Part shown: positions 27,972 to 36,633 of the stretch, one piece after another | How positions within the stretch are numbered: the stretch's first letter is position 1 | How the letters are laid out: each line of letters starts with the position of its first letter | NCBI RefSeq assembly: GCF_900636765.1 | Contig: NZ_LR134313.1 | Location: 372,001 to 436,000 of the forward strand | Direction of reading: 5' to 3' | Length of the DNA: 64,000 nt | Origin: Neisseria canis | GTDB lineage: Bacteria > Pseudomonadota > Gammaproteobacteria > Burkholderiales > Neisseriaceae | Translations under genes and position numbers: made by a program | Notes under the pieces: generated by a model | Told to the model about the DNA's origin: nothing | Database searches by the model: none | The model's input: only the letters and a program-made list of their open reading frames with translations

Positions 27972-28250
27972 TTAATCCAAACATTCGACATGAATGTCAT
28001 ACATATGCTTTTGCGCCTGTGCCAACAGGCTATCCCATTCTTCAGACGGCATCACGTCGTAGCCCAAACCGATTAAAGCCCGATCGAGCGAATCCTGCAA
28101 AGCCCATACGGCGCGCCGTTCTTCTTCCGTCCATGTTTCATATTCGCGCAGGGCGGAAAGCCTGTCTGAAAGCGTTTGACACAGCATCAGCACATGGCCG
28201 AGGCTGAGTTCGACGTTTACTGTGTGCCGCATGGAATGGTCGGGCTTCAT
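27972..28250 (-). CDS. Small hypothetical protein
   Basis: 92 residues, charged and probably helical (LSDRLSALREYETWTEEERRAVWALQDSLDRALI). No signal peptide or recognised domain. Start ATG 28248-28250 follows AAAGGATTACC. It contains an AT-type DUS (TTCAGACGGCAT, 28041-28052) and a TG-type core at about 28159, so both dialects occur in one short gene. It lies between DUF4112 and the betB-like gene and may be co-transcribed with the latter across an 86-nt gap holding an AG-DUS. Confidence 0.6.
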   Translation of the reverse strand: MKPDHSMRHTVNVELSLGHVLMLCQTLSDRLSALREYETWTEEERRAVWALQDSLDRALIGLGYDVMPSEEWDSLLAQAQKHMYDIHVECLD

Positions 28251-28269
28251 GGTAATCCTTTGGGATGAA

Positions 28270-28337
28270 AGGCCGTCTGAAAAATAAGAAGTATCGGGTT
28301 TTCAACCGGCTGAATTAAACCGCTTTTCAGACGGCCT
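28270..28337. terminator. Inverted AG-DUS pair overlapping the betB-like stop codon
   Basis: AGGCCGTCTGAA (28270-28281) and TTCAGACGGCCT (28326-28337). The second copy contributes the first base of the stop codon position of the betB-like gene (stop 28337-28339). Confidence 0.7.
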
Positions 28338-29800
28338 CAAAACACCGATTGGTAATCCCCCAGCTCCACCAGCACCGATTTGGTTTGGGTGTAGTGCATC
28401 AGCGTTTGGATGCCGTTTTCGCGGCCGATGCCGGATTGTTTGTAGCCGCCCACGGGCATTTGCGCGGGCGATTCGCCCCAGGCGTTGATCCAGCAGATGC
28501 CTGCCTGAAGCCGGCCGATGATGCGGTGGGCGCGTTTGATGTCGGGCGTAACCACGCCTGCGGCCAAGCCGTATTCGGTGTGGTTGGCGCGCACGATCAC
28601 TTCTTCTTCGGTGGTGTAGGCCAAAATGCTCATCACGGGGCCGAAGATTTCTTCGCGGGTAATCGCCATATCGTCGGTGCAGTCGGTGAACACGGTAAGG
28701 GCAACATACGCACCGTGTTCCATGCCGTTTTCTTTCAGACGGCCTCCGCCCGCCAGCAGCCGTGCGCCTTCCGCTTTGCCTCGTTCAATGTAGCCCAGCA
28801 CTTTTTCCATGTGCGCGAAACTGGCCAGCGGGCCGAAGTTCACATTGTGGTCGAGCGGGTCGCCGGCGCGGATGCGGGCTACGCGCTCCACCACTTTGGC
28901 TTCAAACGCTTCTTTTTTGTTCACCGGCACAAACACGCGCGTGCCGTTGGTGCAGACTTGGCCGGAGCTGTAAAAATTGGCCATCAGGGCAATGTCGGCG
29001 GCAAGGTTCAAATCGGCATCGTCGCAAATAATCAGTGGTGATTTGCCGCCCAGCTCCATCGTGACTTCTTTCAGGGAAGACGCGGCGGCTTGCGACATCA
29101 CTTTTTTGCCGGTCGCCACACCGCCGGTAAACGACACTTTGGCAATCTGCGGATGGTTGCTCAAGGCCTCGCCCACGCGCCAATCGCCTTGAACCACATT
29201 AAACACGCCGTCGGGCAGACCGGCTTCGGTGAAAATTTCCGCCAGTTTCAGCGCGCCGGTGGGCGTCACTTCGCTGGGCTTGAAAATCATGGCATTGCCC
29301 GCCGCCAGCGCGGGAGCAGCTTTCCACATGGCAATCTGAATCGGATAATTCCACGCGCCGATGCCGGCCACCACACCCAACGGCTCTTGGCGGGTGTAGG
29401 CAAAAGCGGAATCGCGCAGGGGAATTTGGCGGCCTTCGATCGCCTGCGCCAAACCTGCATAATATTCAATCACATCTGCGCCGGTAACAATATCGACATA
29501 CAGGGTTTCAGACAGGGGTTTGCCGGTATCTAAGGTTTCGATGCGCGCCAATTCGTCGTTGCGTTCGCGCAAAATGGCCACGGCTTTGAGCAAAATGCGG
29601 CTGCGTTCCACAGCGGTCATCGCCGCCCAAACCTTTTGACCCGCCAAGGCCGTCTGAACGGCGGTTTCGATTTCTTCGGCACTGCTTTGCTGAACGGTAG
29701 ATAAAACATCACCGTTGGCAGGGTTGATATTGCTGAATGCTTCGGCTTGGGAGTCGGCGGTTACATAAGCGCCGTTAATATATGCGGTGAGTGTTTGCAT
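28337..29800 (-). CDS. betB: Betaine aldehyde dehydrogenase-like enzyme
   Basis: 487 residues from ATG 29798-29800, which follows AAGGAGTTTCC; an earlier ATG (29824) has no such site. It is an NAD(P)-dependent ALDH with Glu249 (MELGGKSP) and Cys283 ([11 protein letters not shown]), and W/Y features ([14 protein letters not shown]) common to BetB enzymes that make glycine betaine. No betA, betI or choline transporter gene is adjacent, so the substrate is uncertain; aminoaldehydes are an alternative. AG-DUS lie at 28734 and 29647 inside the gene, unlike neighbouring genes that carry TG-DUS. Confidence 0.82.
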   Translation of the reverse strand: MQTLTAYINGAYVTADSQAEAFSNINPANGDVLSTVQQSSAEEIETAVQTALAGQKVWAAMTAVERSRILLKAVAILRERNDELARIETLDTGKPLSETLYVDIVTGADVIEYYAGLAQAIEGRQIPLRDSAFAYTRQEPLGVVAGIGAWNYPIQIAMWKAAPALAAGNAMIFKPSEVTPTGALKLAEIFTEAGLPDGVFNVVQGDWRVGEALSNHPQIAKVSFTGGVATGKKVMSQAAASSLKEVTMELGGKSPLIICDDADLNLAADIALMANFYSSGQVCTNGTRVFVPVNKKEAFEAKVVERVARIRAGDPLDHNVNFGPLASFAHMEKVLGYIERGKAEGARLLAGGGRLKENGMEHGAYVALTVFTDCTDDMAITREEIFGPVMSILAYTTEEEVIVRANHTEYGLAAGVVTPDIKRAHRIIGRLQAGICWINAWGESPAQMPVGGYKQSGIGRENGIQTLMHYTQTKSVLVELGDYQSVF

Positions 29801-30041
29801 GGAAACTCCTTGTATTTTCTGCACGGCAATACGTTTTTACTGCGTTTGCCGCTTGAATTGACGGCTTTGCGCGGCTGCCGCGCGGCCATAAGATGTTGCA
29901 ACTTCGACATGCCCGGAGCACGATGGGATTATGATACGGCGTGTTGGCGTTACCTATCTTTAAATAGATTGGATTGATACCTACTATCCGTTTTACCATA
30001 ACATATTTAAAAAAGGCTGTCATGGCACAGGCGCAGAACAA

Positions 30042-30072
30042 TGCCTGTCTGAAAAATGTTTTCAGACAGGCA
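30042..30072. terminator. Inverted TG-DUS pair after the dispersin-like gene
   Basis: TGCCTGTCTGAA (30042-30053) and complement (30061-30072) lie 22 nt beyond the stop at 30095. Confidence 0.65.
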
Positions 30073-30094
30073 TTGTGCAATCGGGAATACGGGA

Positions 30095-31621
30095 TTAGCC
30101 GGCAAACAGCTCAATAGGCACTTTTTTATCTATCCACAAAGTATTGTCCAGATATTTATAGGCGCGGTAGTTTACCCCTTCTTTTTCGGCAATGTCTTCG
30201 GTTTTCTGCCAATGGCCGTTCAGCACCACTTTGTTGTTTTCCGCGCCGCGCACCCAAACGTTGAGGTTTTTCCGCTTCTGCAACGCCTGCTCCTGCAACA
30301 AATGCAGGCTTTCGGTGCCGTTGTCTTGCAGATTAAGCGCTTCGCCGTCCTGAATCAGCGACCAATCCACATAGCTTTGCTTGAGCGAATTACCGGAAAG
30401 CACTGCCAGATTCTGCATCAGTTTATCGCCCGAATCGGATTCGGAACGGGTTTTTCGGATGATGGATTCCAGCAAACCGGACGTATATTTCTGAATGGTT
30501 TTGCTGCTCATCGAACCCGCGTTTTCGCCCCAGATGGCAAGCGCGGCACCCATGATTTTACTGGTGTCTTTGATCGCGTTTTTCTGGTTTTCACCATCCC
30601 ACACGCCGAGGCTCCAGCGGTTGATGATGTCGCGCGTGGCAAAATCGCTGTTATAGGAAGTGCCCCAATCCTGCTTCGGGTTGACATACAGATAATAAGA
30701 GTTGTAGTTCAACACGTTGAAGCCCCTATCAATCAGCTCGGGCATGCTCACGCGGATTCTGCGGCGCTCCTGGGCGGTTTGTTTGTTTTCCACATCGCCG
30801 TCATAACTCCAATAAGTTACTTGGATTTCATGGTTGAGCTTGTCTACGGTGGCTTTGATAATGCCGTCGTTCCATATGCGGGTGGTCAATCCTTTTTGCT
30901 TGAGAAAGGTTGCCAATTCATTGGCATACGCAATAAATTCGTGATTGCTGTCGACACTGTAGCCGAATTCGTCGCCGCCGATGTGGAAATGGCTGCTGCT
31001 GTTGCCAAACGCATCGGCAACTTCGCCAATCAGCGATTTCATAAATGCAATGCTTTCCGGATTGGTAATATTGATTTCTTCATCGGAATAACGGGATTTG
31101 ATTGCATTGACAAAATCTTTGCCGCGGTGTGCTTCCAGCAGCGTGAAAATCGTGGTCATGTGGTTGGGGCTGTCCACCTCGGGAATCAGATCGATGTTTT
31201 TCGATTTTGCATACGCTTTGATTTCTTCAAGCTGCTCAAAGCTTAAGAAAGGCTTGTTTGTCAAAGGGTTGATATACACACCGTCTGCATTGCGCTTGGC
31301 GTCGGCCGCGCGCTGGTTCAGGATTTTGCTTTCCAAAGCATAGTTTTCGTGATCGGAAAAATGCAGATGCAGGAAATTGCCGCCGGAGCGGGCAATGGTA
31401 TCGATAAAATCTTTAATCACGCTTACCGGATAAAAGTGGCGGGCGGTGTCGAGCATCAGGCCGCCTTGCTTCGGCGCCATTGTTTGTGCGGCTGAATTCA
31501 TCAGGATTTTTTCAGGATCGGTTGAGGCTTGCGAAAAGCCGACGGTACCGGCAGCCGCCACTATCAGCAGCAACGCCAATGCTCGCTTGAGGCGCGGCAT
31601 TTTGGATGTGTTTTTACTCAT
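30095..31621 (-). CDS. Dispersin-like beta-N-acetylhexosaminidase (GH20) with C-terminal extension
   Basis: 508 residues. An N-terminal signal (RALALLLIVAAAGTVGFSQA) implies export. Residues about 45-395 follow Aggregatibacter dispersin B (DspB) closely as I recall it: FLHLHFSDHENYA, IPEVDSPNHMT, the catalytic Asp217-Glu218 pair in FHIGGDEFGYS, TYWSYDGD, VLNYNSYYLY and AIWGENAG. DspB hydrolyses poly-beta-1,6-N-acetylglucosamine and disperses biofilms. DspB ends where this protein continues for about 115 residues (LAVLSGNSLKQSYVDW onward), a region I do not recognise. It is a lone gene; no pga genes are nearby. Confidence 0.88.
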   Translation of the reverse strand: MSKNTSKMPRLKRALALLLIVAAAGTVGFSQASTDPEKILMNSAAQTMAPKQGGLMLDTARHFYPVSVIKDFIDTIARSGGNFLHLHFSDHENYALESKILNQRAADAKRNADGVYINPLTNKPFLSFEQLEEIKAYAKSKNIDLIPEVDSPNHMTTIFTLLEAHRGKDFVNAIKSRYSDEEINITNPESIAFMKSLIGEVADAFGNSSSHFHIGGDEFGYSVDSNHEFIAYANELATFLKQKGLTTRIWNDGIIKATVDKLNHEIQVTYWSYDGDVENKQTAQERRRIRVSMPELIDRGFNVLNYNSYYLYVNPKQDWGTSYNSDFATRDIINRWSLGVWDGENQKNAIKDTSKIMGAALAIWGENAGSMSSKTIQKYTSGLLESIIRKTRSESDSGDKLMQNLAVLSGNSLKQSYVDWSLIQDGEALNLQDNGTESLHLLQEQALQKRKNLNVWVRGAENNKVVLNGHWQKTEDIAEKEGVNYRAYKYLDNTLWIDKKVPIELFAG

Positions 31622-31806
31622 AATAATGTGTTGTGTTGCGTATGTTTTATTGGCATACCTATATTTTATACCAATTGCATATTAAGTTGTGCAATCTTTG
31701 AATTAAGATTGTGACAGATATTTCCTCTAATGTTCGAAAACCGGGTTTAAGCGGCACGGAAAACACCCTGCGTGCTTTTTCATTGTGTTTCAAATAAATA
31801 AAACCA

Positions 31807-31835
31807 TGCCTGTCTGAAATGTTTTCAGACAGGCA
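31807..31835. terminator. Inverted TG-DUS pair after sodA
   Basis: TGCCTGTCTGAA (31807-31818) and complement (31824-31835) lie 18 nt beyond the sodA stop. Confidence 0.65.
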
Positions 31836-31853
31836 TGGCGCGATTATAGCATG

Positions 31854-32477
31854 TTATGCTGTTTGCGACTCAAATCTGCGTGCGGCCTCATCCCAGTTGA
31901 CAACATGCCAGTATGCTTTCACATAATCCGGCCTGCGGTTTTGGTATTTCAGATAATAAGCATGTTCCCACACGTCCAAGCCGATAATCGGATAGCCTTT
32001 GCAGCCGGCAACCGCTTCGCCCATCAGCGGGGAATCTTGGTTGGCGGTCGACACCACTTTCAAACGCCCTTCATCCAACACCAGCCATGCCCAGCCCGAG
32101 CCGAAGCGGCTGGCCGCTGCTTTTTCAAATTCGGCCTGAAAGTTTTCCACCGAGCCGAAATCACGTTCAATGGCCTCTTTGAGACGGCCAGACAATTGCG
32201 TGCCCTGCTTGAGGTTTTTCCAGAAAAATGCATGGTTGGCATGGCCGCCGGCATTATTGCGCAACACGGTTTGCTTGTCGGCAGGCAATTCGTTTAAACG
32301 GGCAATCAGCTCCTCTACCGGCAATCCGGCAAATTGCGGCAGGCTTTCCAGCGCGGCATTGGCATTGTTTACATAAGCCTGATGGTGCTTGGTATGATGG
32401 ATGTTCATCGTCATCTCGTCAAAATGCGGCTCCAGCGCATCATAGGCATAACCGAGTTCGGGCAGTGTGTAAGCCAT
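31854..32477 (-). CDS. sodA: Superoxide dismutase, Mn/Fe family (SodA type)
   Basis: 207 residues. Metal ligands are seen as His27 ([11 protein letters not shown]), the HANHAFFW His, and Asp/His in [12 protein letters not shown]. The [13 protein letters not shown] segment and the GSGWAWLV stretch resemble the manganese type. It removes superoxide in the cytoplasm. A Fur-box-like sequence lies just upstream, so iron starvation probably raises expression, as for sodA in enterobacteria. Start ATG 32475-32477 follows AGGAGATTTT. Confidence 0.93.
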   Translation of the reverse strand: MAYTLPELGYAYDALEPHFDEMTMNIHHTKHHQAYVNNANAALESLPQFAGLPVEELIARLNELPADKQTVLRNNAGGHANHAFFWKNLKQGTQLSGRLKEAIERDFGSVENFQAEFEKAAASRFGSGWAWLVLDEGRLKVVSTANQDSPLMGEAVAGCKGYPIIGLDVWEHAYYLKYQNRRPDYVKAYWHVVNWDEAARRFESQTA

Positions 32478-32518
32478 AAAATCTCCTTTCTTGAACGAAC
32501 CAGTTAATTTGCTTTATT

Positions 32519-32538
32519 TATGATAATAATTATTATTT
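32519..32538. promoter_or_regulatory. Fur box-like palindrome upstream of sodA
   Basis: GATAATAATTATTATT fits the 19-bp Fur consensus (GATAATGATAATCATTATC) at most positions; the inner ATAATAATTATTAT is a perfect palindrome. It is about 45 nt from the sodA start codon. Confidence 0.6.
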
Positions 32539-32559
32539 ATATGTAATGCAAGCTAAGAA

Positions 32560-32587
32560 GCCTGTCTGAATACTTTTCAGACAGGCA
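32560..32587. repeat. Inverted DUS pair upstream of sodA
   Basis: GCCTGTCTGAA (11 of 12 bases, 32560-32570) and TTCAGACAGGCA (32576-32587), in the divergent gap between sodA and the lipoprotein gene. Confidence 0.7.
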
Positions 32588-32693
32588 TTTGTATTTGTAA
32601 GAAGCCGTAAACTTGTGTCAAAATACACATATCGAATTAAATTAGCATTTTCTTTATTTATTAACAGCACATTCTCATCACAAAGGAGCTCGT

Positions 32694-33239
32694 ATGAAAT
32701 CTTCTCTCTCTACTCTTTTAACCATCAGCGCCGTTTTGGCTTTGTCAGCCTGCGCAGGTAAAAGCCAACCTGAAAACCAGGCACTGGAAACTCGCTCTTC
32801 CGAAGCGAAAAGCCAACCGGCAGCAAAAAGCCAGCCGGCTGCCGCATCCGGCGGAGCGTGCCGCAGCATAGGTGAAGGCCATAAAGTGAACAATAAAGGC
32901 AAAAACGATGCTTATATGTGTTCTGCTTCTGCCGCACTCAATTCACAAGAAGCGAAGGAAGTATTGGACTCTTCCATTAAAGTCAGCTACGGCAGCACCG
33001 GCGGTAAAACCATGGTATCCCGCCAAGTGGCCAACGCCGTGGGCAAAACGCCTGACCAAACCTGCCAACGTGCATTCTTAAGCGCCGTAAAACGTTTCCA
33101 ATCTACCGCCGCTAAGAAAAACGCAAAATCAGTACGTTTGGTTAGCTATTTCGACAAGCAAACCAAAGGCGGCAGCGAATACGAATGCCACATCGGCACT
33201 TGGAACAGCCGCGTAGTGCTTAAAGGCAGCGTGCATTAA
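32694..33239 (+). CDS. Lipoprotein of unknown function
   Basis: 181 residues. A lipoprotein signal (MKSSLSTLLTISAVLALSAC) gives Cys20. A low-complexity linker follows with the unit AKSQPAA/AKSQPAAA, then a globular part (about 55-181) with four cysteines (GGACRSIG, DAYMCSAS, DQTCQRAF, YECHIGTW) that could form two disulfides. Likely exposed to the periplasm or cell surface. The ATG at 32694 follows AAAGGAGCTCGT. A strong hairpin terminator follows. I do not recognise a family. Confidence 0.75.
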   Translation: MKSSLSTLLTISAVLALSACAGKSQPENQALETRSSEAKSQPAAKSQPAAASGGACRSIGEGHKVNNKGKNDAYMCSASAALNSQEAKEVLDSSIKVSYGSTGGKTMVSRQVANAVGKTPDQTCQRAFLSAVKRFQSTAAKKNAKSVRLVSYFDKQTKGGSEYECHIGTWNSRVVLKGSVH

Positions 33240-33253
33240 GCCTTGTAAACCAA

Positions 33254-33285
33254 GCAAGCCGTTTGAACTATGTCAAACGGCTTGC
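33254..33285 (+). terminator. Intrinsic terminator after the lipoprotein gene
   Basis: GCAAGCCGTTTGA (33254-33266) pairs with TCAAACGGCTTGC (33273-33285), 6-nt loop, then TGGTTGTTT. This is a non-DUS hairpin 14 nt after the stop. Confidence 0.8.
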
Positions 33286-33354
33286 TGGTTGTTTAAAGAT
33301 ACCTTTTATTTACGATACAATGCCCACTACATAATTCACATTTCCGGAACCATA

Positions 33355-34443
33355 ATGAAATTATCCCCCGTTTTAGAAGAACGCTATTCAACCGAGCGAT
33401 TCTCTGCAGGTGCCGCGCAACGGTTGGCCCAAGAAATCGCTTTCGGCCCGATTGTTTTTCAAGTTTCGCGGCTCATGGTTAAATTCGGTATCCTCGACCG
33501 CTTAAACGAGCAGCAGGAAAAAGGAATGTCTTTAGAAGAAATTGCCGAAAGCGCCGGCCTCAGCCGCTATGCAGCTCAGGTATTGCTCGAAGCCTCGTTG
33601 TCTATCGGCACCGTGCTTGTGCAAAACGGACGGTATGTCATCAGCAAAGCGGGGTGGTTTTTGCTTAAAGACAAAATGGCTCGGGTGAATATGGATTTTG
33701 TGCAGGAAATTTGCTATCAAGGCATGTTTGACTTGGAAGCCACCCTGCTAAGCGGCAAACCCGAAGGGTTGAAAGTGTTCGGCCAATGGCCGACCATTTA
33801 TGAAGGCTTATCGCAACTTCCGGCCGAAGCGCGGGAAAAATGGCTGGCTTTCGACCACTTTTATTCCGACAGCGCTTTTCCCGAAGCTCTGAAAATCATT
33901 TTTTCCAAACCGGTTAAACGCCTGCTTGATATCGGCGGCAACACCGGCCGCTGGGCGCAGCAATGCGTGGCACACAACGCCGAAGTAGAAGTAACCATTA
34001 TGGATTTGCCGCAGCAGCTCGGCCTGATGCGCGAAGCCGTAGCAGGCAAGCCTGGAGCAGAACGCATCCACGGCCATCCCGCCAACCTGCTTGATGCGTC
34101 CTCACCCTTCCCGAAAGGCTTTGATGCCATATGGATGAGCCAGTTTCTCGACTGTTTTTCCGAAGATGAAGTGACCTGCATTCTGCAACGCGCTGCCGAC
34201 TCTATGGATGCCCACACCGACCTCTACATCATGGAACCCTTTTGGAACAGGCAGCAATACGAAACCGCAGCTTATTGCCTCACTCAAACCAGCCTCTATT
34301 TCACAGCGCTGGCCAACGGCAACAGCAAAATCTATCATTCGGAAGATATGGCCCACTGCATCAACCGTGCCGGCTTGAAAATAGAATCCGTTCACGACGG
34401 CATCGGTTTGGGACATACCATTCTTCGTTGCAGGACAATTTAA
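33355..34443 (+). CDS. SAM-dependent methyltransferase with winged-helix N-terminus
   Basis: 362 residues. The first 100 residues look like the dimerisation/winged-helix domain of plant-type O-methyltransferases (LEEIAESAGLSRYAAQVLLEAS), and the rest is a class I methyltransferase with the SAM motif LLDIGGNTGRWAQQC (about 207-221) and IMDLPQQLGLM. The substrate is unknown. The open frame reaches 33289, but the ATG at 33355 starts a family-like MKLSPVLEERYSTERF. It overlaps no neighbour and is followed by a DUS terminator. Confidence 0.8.
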   Translation: MKLSPVLEERYSTERFSAGAAQRLAQEIAFGPIVFQVSRLMVKFGILDRLNEQQEKGMSLEEIAESAGLSRYAAQVLLEASLSIGTVLVQNGRYVISKAGWFLLKDKMARVNMDFVQEICYQGMFDLEATLLSGKPEGLKVFGQWPTIYEGLSQLPAEAREKWLAFDHFYSDSAFPEALKIIFSKPVKRLLDIGGNTGRWAQQCVAHNAEVEVTIMDLPQQLGLMREAVAGKPGAERIHGHPANLLDASSPFPKGFDAIWMSQFLDCFSEDEVTCILQRAADSMDAHTDLYIMEPFWNRQQYETAAYCLTQTSLYFTALANGNSKIYHSEDMAHCINRAGLKIESVHDGIGLGHTILRCRTI

Positions 34444-34449
34444 CAACAA

Positions 34450-34480
34450 TGCCTGTCTGAAAACATTTTTCAGACAGGCA
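34450..34480. terminator. Inverted TG-DUS pair between convergent genes
   Basis: TGCCTGTCTGAA (34450-34461) and complement (34469-34480) separate the methyltransferase and permease genes and can serve both strands. Confidence 0.7.
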
Positions 34481-34497
34481 TTCTGATTCACATTTGC

Positions 34498-35739
34498 TTA
34501 GCCCTTAAACACAGGCACCCAACCCCATTGGCTCAACAATTGCGCTGCAATATTAACCACTCCAAACACAAACACCCACACCATCAGCCACACACCGCCA
34601 TACACACGATAATTATCACTCGTACCGAATTTTTTCCGCGCCTTATAAAGCATCATGGCCGGCACGATGGAAGTCCACACCGCAGCCGCCAATCCCACAT
34701 AACCGATAGCCGTTACAAAACCGGTAGGCAGCCATAAACAAAGCAGCAAGGGCGGCAGAAACGTAATGGCCGCCGTTTTGGTTCTTCCCGCAAAATCATC
34801 GGCAAATTTAAACATATCGGCCAAATAATCAAACAACCCCAAAGTCACGCCCAAAAACGAAGAAGCAATTGCCATATAAGCAAAAAAGCTCAGAATCTTC
34901 CCCATTGCCCCTACTTGAACATACTTGGCAAGATTTTCAATCAACACCCCCACATCACCGTCGGCCGCAATAACCGGCGCAAAAGCCGAACGCGGCAAAT
35001 TGCCTTGCACCGCCAACTGCCACAAAACATAAATGGCTAATGCAATCAGCGTACCCAACCATAAAGCCTTGGCGACTTTGGGTGCATCATGCTGAAAATA
35101 TTTGAGCAGACTGGACACATTGCCGTGAAAGCCAAATGAAGCCAAACACACAGGCAACGCAGCGGCAATATAAATCCAATAAGCAGCATCCGCAGGAGCG
35201 GTATGATCCAACAAAACCGGCACCTGCACGGAACCCAGCAAGCCGCCTGTGGCCCATAAAAACGCAATAATCATACCGCCCAGCAACACACTCGCCACCC
35301 GATCGACCAAACGCGCCGACAACCACACACACCCGGCAAAAACCGCAGTAAACAGCAACTGCCCCACATACAAAGGCTGCTCCGATGCGCTGAGTGAACC
35401 GACTGCTTGCGCAGTGAGATTACCGCCCACAAATATATAAGCATAAGTGAGCAAGTAAAGCACAAACGCAACCGCCAACCCGTTCACAATATTCCAGCCT
35501 TTACCGAGCAAATCCTTTACCATCGTATCAAAGCTCGAACCGTAAGGATAATGGGTGTTGACCTCTAAAATCATCAAACCACCCGACAACATGGAAAACC
35601 ATGTGTACACCAACACCGCCAACGAACCGATAAACCAAATACCGGAAGTGGCCGTGGGGTTCGCAAACATGCCGGCACCAATAACTGTGCCGGCAATCAA
35701 CAAAGCGCCACCGATCAGCGATGGTTTTTTAGCGGGCAT
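34498..35739 (-). CDS. mtr: Aromatic amino acid permease (Mtr/TyrP-like, HAAAP family)
   Basis: 413 residues, the length of tryptophan permease Mtr. Eleven hydrophobic segments are expected; the family start LIGGALLIAGTVIGAGMFANP is at residue 7, with LEVNTHYPYGSSFDTMVKDLLGKGW and the GFHGNVSSLLKYF motif in the middle. It imports tryptophan or tyrosine with protons through the inner membrane. The symbol is a best guess between mtr and tyrP. A Correia element ends 51 bp upstream of the ATG and could supply a promoter. Confidence 0.85.
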   Translation of the reverse strand: MPAKKPSLIGGALLIAGTVIGAGMFANPTATSGIWFIGSLAVLVYTWFSMLSGGLMILEVNTHYPYGSSFDTMVKDLLGKGWNIVNGLAVAFVLYLLTYAYIFVGGNLTAQAVGSLSASEQPLYVGQLLFTAVFAGCVWLSARLVDRVASVLLGGMIIAFLWATGGLLGSVQVPVLLDHTAPADAAYWIYIAAALPVCLASFGFHGNVSSLLKYFQHDAPKVAKALWLGTLIALAIYVLWQLAVQGNLPRSAFAPVIAADGDVGVLIENLAKYVQVGAMGKILSFFAYMAIASSFLGVTLGLFDYLADMFKFADDFAGRTKTAAITFLPPLLLCLWLPTGFVTAIGYVGLAAAVWTSIVPAMMLYKARKKFGTSDNYRVYGGVWLMVWVFVFGVVNIAAQLLSQWGWVPVFKG

Positions 35740-35789
35740 AATTGTCCTTTCTGGTATGTGAAGTTTATCTCTCTGAAACTGAATTTCTA

Positions 35790-35945
35790 TATAGCCAATC
35801 AACTTGATTTTTATTGCGGCATTGCTGCGCCCTAACTCAAAGAGAACGATTTGGTAAGCTGCTGAAGCAGCAACAAAATGAGTCCCGTACTACCTATGCT
35901 GTCTTCGGCTTGCTGCCTCTATTAAAAATGTGTTGATTAACCATA
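35790..35945. mobile_element. Correia repeat enclosed element (CREE), 156 bp
   Basis: Ends TATAGCCAATCAACTTGA and TGTTGATTAACCATA, interior CTCAAAGAGAACGATT, GCTGAAGCAGCAAC and GTACTACCTATGCTGTCT. It is a diverged copy of the element at 2686. It separates the permease start from tRNA-Asn. Confidence 0.82.
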
Positions 35946-35959
35946 GCATAATAGAAAAC

Positions 35960-35984
35960 GAGCCTGAGTGTATCACTCAGGCTC
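35960..35984 (-). terminator. Intrinsic terminator after tRNA-Asn
   Basis: GAGCCTGAGTG pairs with CACTCAGGCTC around a TAT loop. On the minus strand it is followed by GTTTTCTATTAT, just beyond the tRNA 3' end. Confidence 0.85.
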
Positions 35985-35990
35985 TGAATT

Positions 35991-36066
35991 TGGCTCCCCG
36001 ACCTGGGCTCGAACCAGGGACCTGCGGATTAACAGTCCGTCGCTCTACCGACTGAGCTATCGGGGA
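35991..36066 (-). tRNA. tRNA-Asn (anticodon GTT)
   Basis: 76 nt with encoded CCA. On the minus strand it begins TCCCCGATAGCTCAG, has the anticodon loop GACTGTTAATC, and a T-arm GGTTCGAGCC. The acceptor stem TCCCCGA pairs with TCGGGGA. D-arm and variable loop are normal. Confidence 0.97.
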
Positions 36067-36125
36067 ATAGAAAGAAATTATATCGGGCACATTTTTTCCT
36101 GTCAAGCATTATCCGCATTTAGCGT

Positions 36126-36137
36126 TTCAGACAGGCA
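36126..36137 (-). repeat. Single TG-DUS after rlmH
   Basis: TTCAGACAGGCA lies 6 nt beyond the rlmH stop without a partner. Confidence 0.8.
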
Positions 36138-36142
36138 TCGGA

Positions 36143-36613
36143 TTATTCACGGTGATACGGATGGTTATTCAAAATAGATGCAGCACGGTACAGCTGCTCG
36201 GTGAGCAACACCCGCACCATGCCATGCGGCAAAGTCAGATTAGACAAACGCATCATCAAACCGGCCTTCTGCTTCACAGCATCCGTCATACCGTCTGCAC
36301 CGCCGATGACAAAGCAAACATGCTCGCCATCACGCTGCCATTGCGCTAAATAACCGGCAAGCTCAACGGAAGTAGGCGCTTTTCCCCGCTCATCCAAAGC
36401 CACCAAAAAAGCTCCGTTCGGTATCGCCTCCAGAATCCTACGCTCCTCCGCCAACATACCTTGCGACGCATTCACGCCCGCGCCACGCTTTTCCGGTTTG
36501 ATTTCTTTGATGGTATAGTGAATATCCCGACCAAATCTTTTGGCATATTCTTTAACTGCCTCGTCAACCCAGCCCGACATTTTTGTACCTACGGCTAAAA
36601 CCGTGATATTCAT
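36143..36613 (-). CDS. rlmH: 23S rRNA pseudouridine-1915 N3-methyltransferase RlmH
   Basis: 156 residues from the second Met (MNITVLAVGTKM); the first ATG is three codons upstream. SPOUT-family knot motifs are clear: LDERGKAPTSVELA, FVIGGADGM and the C-terminal LPHGMVRVLLTEQLYRAASILNNHPYHRE. It methylates pseudouridine 1915 in helix 69 on the assembled 70S ribosome. It follows rsfS at a 20-nt gap, a common bacterial pairing. Confidence 0.95.
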   Translation of the reverse strand: MNITVLAVGTKMSGWVDEAVKEYAKRFGRDIHYTIKEIKPEKRGAGVNASQGMLAEERRILEAIPNGAFLVALDERGKAPTSVELAGYLAQWQRDGEHVCFVIGGADGMTDAVKQKAGLMMRLSNLTLPHGMVRVLLTEQLYRAASILNNHPYHRE

Positions 36614-36633
36614 TACCCTCACCTGTATAACGG

